From Coriaria nepalensis (taxonomy: Eukaryota; Streptophyta; Magnoliopsida; Cucurbitales; Coriariaceae): a stretch of 64,000 bases of DNA. This document shows positions 61,626-64,000 of this stretch, piece after piece. The notes beneath the pieces were generated by a model. The model had not been told where the DNA came from. It made no database searches and worked only from the letters and a program-made list of their open reading frames with translations. Numbering within the stretch: the first letter of the stretch is position 1; the number at the start of each line of letters is the position of its first letter. Position numbers and translations under genes: made by a program. The stretch covers positions 15,519,209-15,583,208 of the forward strand of contig CP114482.1 in the NCBI GenBank assembly GCA_027186245.1, in the 5' to 3' direction.

Positions 61626-64000
61626 ATAGAATTCGTTCGACTTAATTTAGAATGATTTAACGACTAGAAGAGACTCATTGACATGACTTTAAGGCTAAAC
61701 AAATGCATTGTTGCCTTCAATACATCAACTGCAAGTTATGCACGAAAGTCATGTTTAAACACCGAATTTCATTTGAAGTGATTTAGAATGATTTACTGAC
61801 TAAAAGAGACGCAATAATATGACTTTACGGCCAAAAAAATGGATAGTTGCCTTCAATAGATCAATTGCAAGTTATGCATGAAAGTCGTGTCGCAAATGCA
61901 CAAATAGAATTTTTTCGAAGTGCTTCCAAACAATTTAATGACATGAAAAGACTGAATGATACGCTTTTTATGGCTAAAACAATGCATTGTTGTCTTCAAT
62001 AGCCTAATTGCAAGTTATGTAAGAAAATCATGTTTGAAGGGCGAAAATAGAATTCGTTCGACTTAATTTAGAATGATTTAACGACAAGTAGAGACTCATT
62101 GACATGACTTTAAGGCTAAACAAATGCATTGTTGCCTTCAATACATCAACTGCAAGTTATGCACAAAAGTCATGTTTAAAGGCCGAATTTCATTTGAAGT
62201 GATTTAGAATGATTTACTGACTAAAAGAGACGCAATAATATGACTTTAATGCTAAAAAAATGGATAGTTGCCTTCAATAGATCAATTGCAAGTTATGTAT
62301 GAAAGTCGTGTCTCAAATGGAAAAATAGAATTGGTTCGAAGTGCTTCCAAACAATTTAATGACATGAAAAGACTGAATGATACGCTTTTTATGGCTAAAA
62401 CAATGCATTGTTGTCTTCAATAGCCTAATTGCAAGTTATGTAAGAAAATCATGTTTGAAGGGCGAAAATAGAATTTGTTCGACTTAATTTAGAATGATTT
62501 AACGACAAGAAGAGACTCATTGACATGACTTTAAGGCTAAACAAATGCATTGTTGCCTTCAATACATCAACTGCAAGTTATGCACGAAAGTCATGTTTAA
62601 AGGCCGAATTTCATTTGAAGTGATTTAGAATGATTTACTGACTAAAATAGACGCAAAAATTTGACTTTAAGGCTAAAAAATAGGATAGTTGCCTTCAATA
62701 GATCAATTGCAAGTTATGTATGAAAGTCGTGTCTCAAATGCACAAATAGAATTTTTTCGAAGTGCTTCCAAACAATTTAATGATATGAAAAGACTGAATG
62801 ATATGCTTTTTATGGCTAAAACAATGCATTGTTGTCTTCAATGGATTAATTGCGAGTTATGTAATAACATCATGTTTGAAGGGTGAAAATAGAATTCGTT
62901 CGACTTAATTTAGAATGATTTAACGACTAGAAGAGACTCATTGACATGACTTTCAGGCTAAACAAATGCATTGTTGCCTTCAATAGATCAACTCCAAGTT
63001 ATGCACGAAAGTCATGTTTAAAAGCCGAATTTCATTCGAAGTGATTTAGAATGATTTACTGACTTAAAGGGACGCAATAATATGACTTTAAGGCTAAAAA
63101 AATGGATAGTTGCCTTCAATAGGTCAATTGCAAGTTATGCAGGAAAGTCGTGTCTTAAATGCAAAAATAGAATTGGTTCGAAGTGCTTCAAAACAATTTA
63201 ATGACATGAAAATACTGAATGATATGCTTTTTATGGCTAAAACAATGCATTGTTGTCTTCAATAGCCTAATTGCAAGTTATGTAAGAAAATCATGTTTGA
63301 AGGGCAAAAATAGAATTCGTTCGACTTAATTTAGAATGATTTAACGACTAGAAGAGACTCATTGACATGACTTTAAGGCTAAACAAATGCATTGTTGCCT
63401 TCAATAGATCAACTCCAAGTTATGCACGAATGTCATGTTTAAAGGCCGAATTTCATTCGAAGTGATTTAGAATGATTTACTGACTAAAATAGACGCAAAA
63501 ATATGACTTTAAGGCTAAAAAAATGAATAGTTGCCTTCAATAGATCAATTGCAAGTTATGTATGCAAGTCGTCTCTCAAATGCACAAATAGAATTGGTTC
63601 GAAGTGCTTCCAAACAATTTAATAATATGAAAAGACTGAATGATATGCTTTTTATGGCTAAAACAATGCATTGTTGTCTTCAATGGATTAATTGCGAGTT
63701 ATGTAATAAAATCATGTTTGAAGGGCGAAAATAGAATTCGTTCGACTTAATTTAGAATGATTTAACGACTAGAAGAGACTCATTAACATGACTTTAAGGC
63801 TAAACAAATGCATTGTTGCCTTCAATACATCAACTCCAAGTTATGCACGAAAGTCATGTTTAAATGCCGAATTTCATTCGAAGTGATTTAGAATGATTTA
63901 CTGACTAAAAGAGACGCAAAAAATATGACTTTAAGGCTAAAAAAATGGATAGTTGCCTTCAATAGATCAATTGCAAGTTATGTACGAAAGTCGTGTCTCA
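61626..64000 (+). repeat. Right-edge trimeric segment
   Basis: Starts 61819, 62240, 62661, 63082, 63503 and a partial unit from 63925 (one extra A in CGCAAAAAATATG precedes it). Variants are mixed: AACACCG in C at ~61757, TTTTTTCGAAG in A to ~62757, then a return to TTGGTTCGAAG. The unit at 63082 carries the CAATAGGTC/ATGAAAATACTG combination otherwise found at 42455. The array continues past the window edge. Confidence 0.9.

Larger units (their letters stand above)
1..64000 (+). repeat. Continuous satellite DNA array (A-B-C trimeric higher-order repeat, 421 bp)
   Basis: The entire window is head-to-tail copies of one satellite. Three diverged ~140-bp monomers (A 142, B 143, C 136 bp) make a 421-bp unit. 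Unit starts were located at the ATG of ATGACTTTAAGG that follows GACGCAATAAT or GACGCAAAAAT. All successive spacings are 411-423 or 284-287 bp, so no insertion larger than about 2 bp exists anywhere and no unit is inverted. Both window edges lie inside the array: base 1 falls about 60 bases into an A monomer, and the last unit begins at 63925. Known biology: long homogeneous arrays of nucleosome-scale monomers are typical of eukaryotic centromeres and pericentromeres. The centromeric assignment here is inference, and the family and host are not recognised. Confidence 0.97.

Noticed and set aside
2496..63734. Thirty repeated open frames of 60-72 codons (with TTG or ATG starts) that look like a small protein family
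   Set aside because: They are the same satellite segment at a fixed offset (28 bases into monomer A), open only where one TAG is mutated or a frameshift skips it. Neighbouring units keep the stop. Most begin at a TTG directly after an in-frame TAG, there is no promoter or ribosome-site context, and the protein resembles no family I recognise. Not annotated as genes.
1..64000. CRISPR array or bacterial repeat locus
   Set aside because: Repeats are 136-143 bp and contiguous, with no unique spacers between conserved short repeats and no cas-like coding sequence.
1..64000. Inverted repeats or satellite blocks on the opposite strand
   Set aside because: Every unit start from the left edge to 63925 was found on the same strand at the expected spacing, leaving no room for an inverted block.

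Overview
The whole 64,000-base window is one uninterrupted tandem satellite DNA array. I see no protein-coding gene, RNA gene, mobile element or other non-satellite insertion. It reads head-to-tail in one orientation and is AT-rich (roughly one third G+C by eye). A block this long without genes, built from ~140-bp monomers in a higher-order repeat, is typical of eukaryotic centromeric or pericentromeric heterochromatin. It is not what a bacterial, phage or plasmid region looks like. I do not recognise the family and cannot name the organism.

Basic unit: three related monomers, A (142 bp), B (143 bp) and C (136 bp), form a 421-bp A-B-C trimer. All three derive from one ancestral ~140-bp monomer: each starts ATG(A)CTTT..GGCTAAA, then CTTCAATAGAT, TGCAAGTTATG, GAA(A)GTC and GAATT..TTCGA. 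Taking the ATG of ATGACTTTAAGG at the head of monomer A as the unit start, I placed every unit start. Successive starts are 411-423 bp apart (trimers) or 284-287 bp apart (dimers that have lost one C-length monomer). That arithmetic covers every base: about 131 trimers, 31 dimers, about 455 monomers and a partial unit at each edge.

Layout: 1-3309, trimers. 3310-6135, alternating dimer and trimer (706-bp five-monomer repeat, four copies). 6136-12450, fifteen trimers of exactly 421 bp with local 421-, 842- and 1263-bp duplications. 12451-31518, a mosaic of 27 dimers and 27 trimers, including more 706-bp repeats and a ~2.45-kb segment present twice 5.65 kb apart. 31519-64000, trimers only (77 units). 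This last half contains a transition zone to ~37.4 kb, 32 units of exactly 421 bp (37403-50874), a 2105-bp super-repeat in three copies (46665-52979) and a 2526-bp super-repeat in two copies (~56.57-61.62 kb).

Function: nothing suggests a coding role. Recurring open frames of up to 67-72 codons are satellite sequence in which one TAG in monomer B has mutated. The biological content is array evolution: unequal exchange, gene conversion, variant sweeps and an abrupt change of unit type at ~31.5 kb. The likely chromosomal role (centromere or heterochromatin) is inference.
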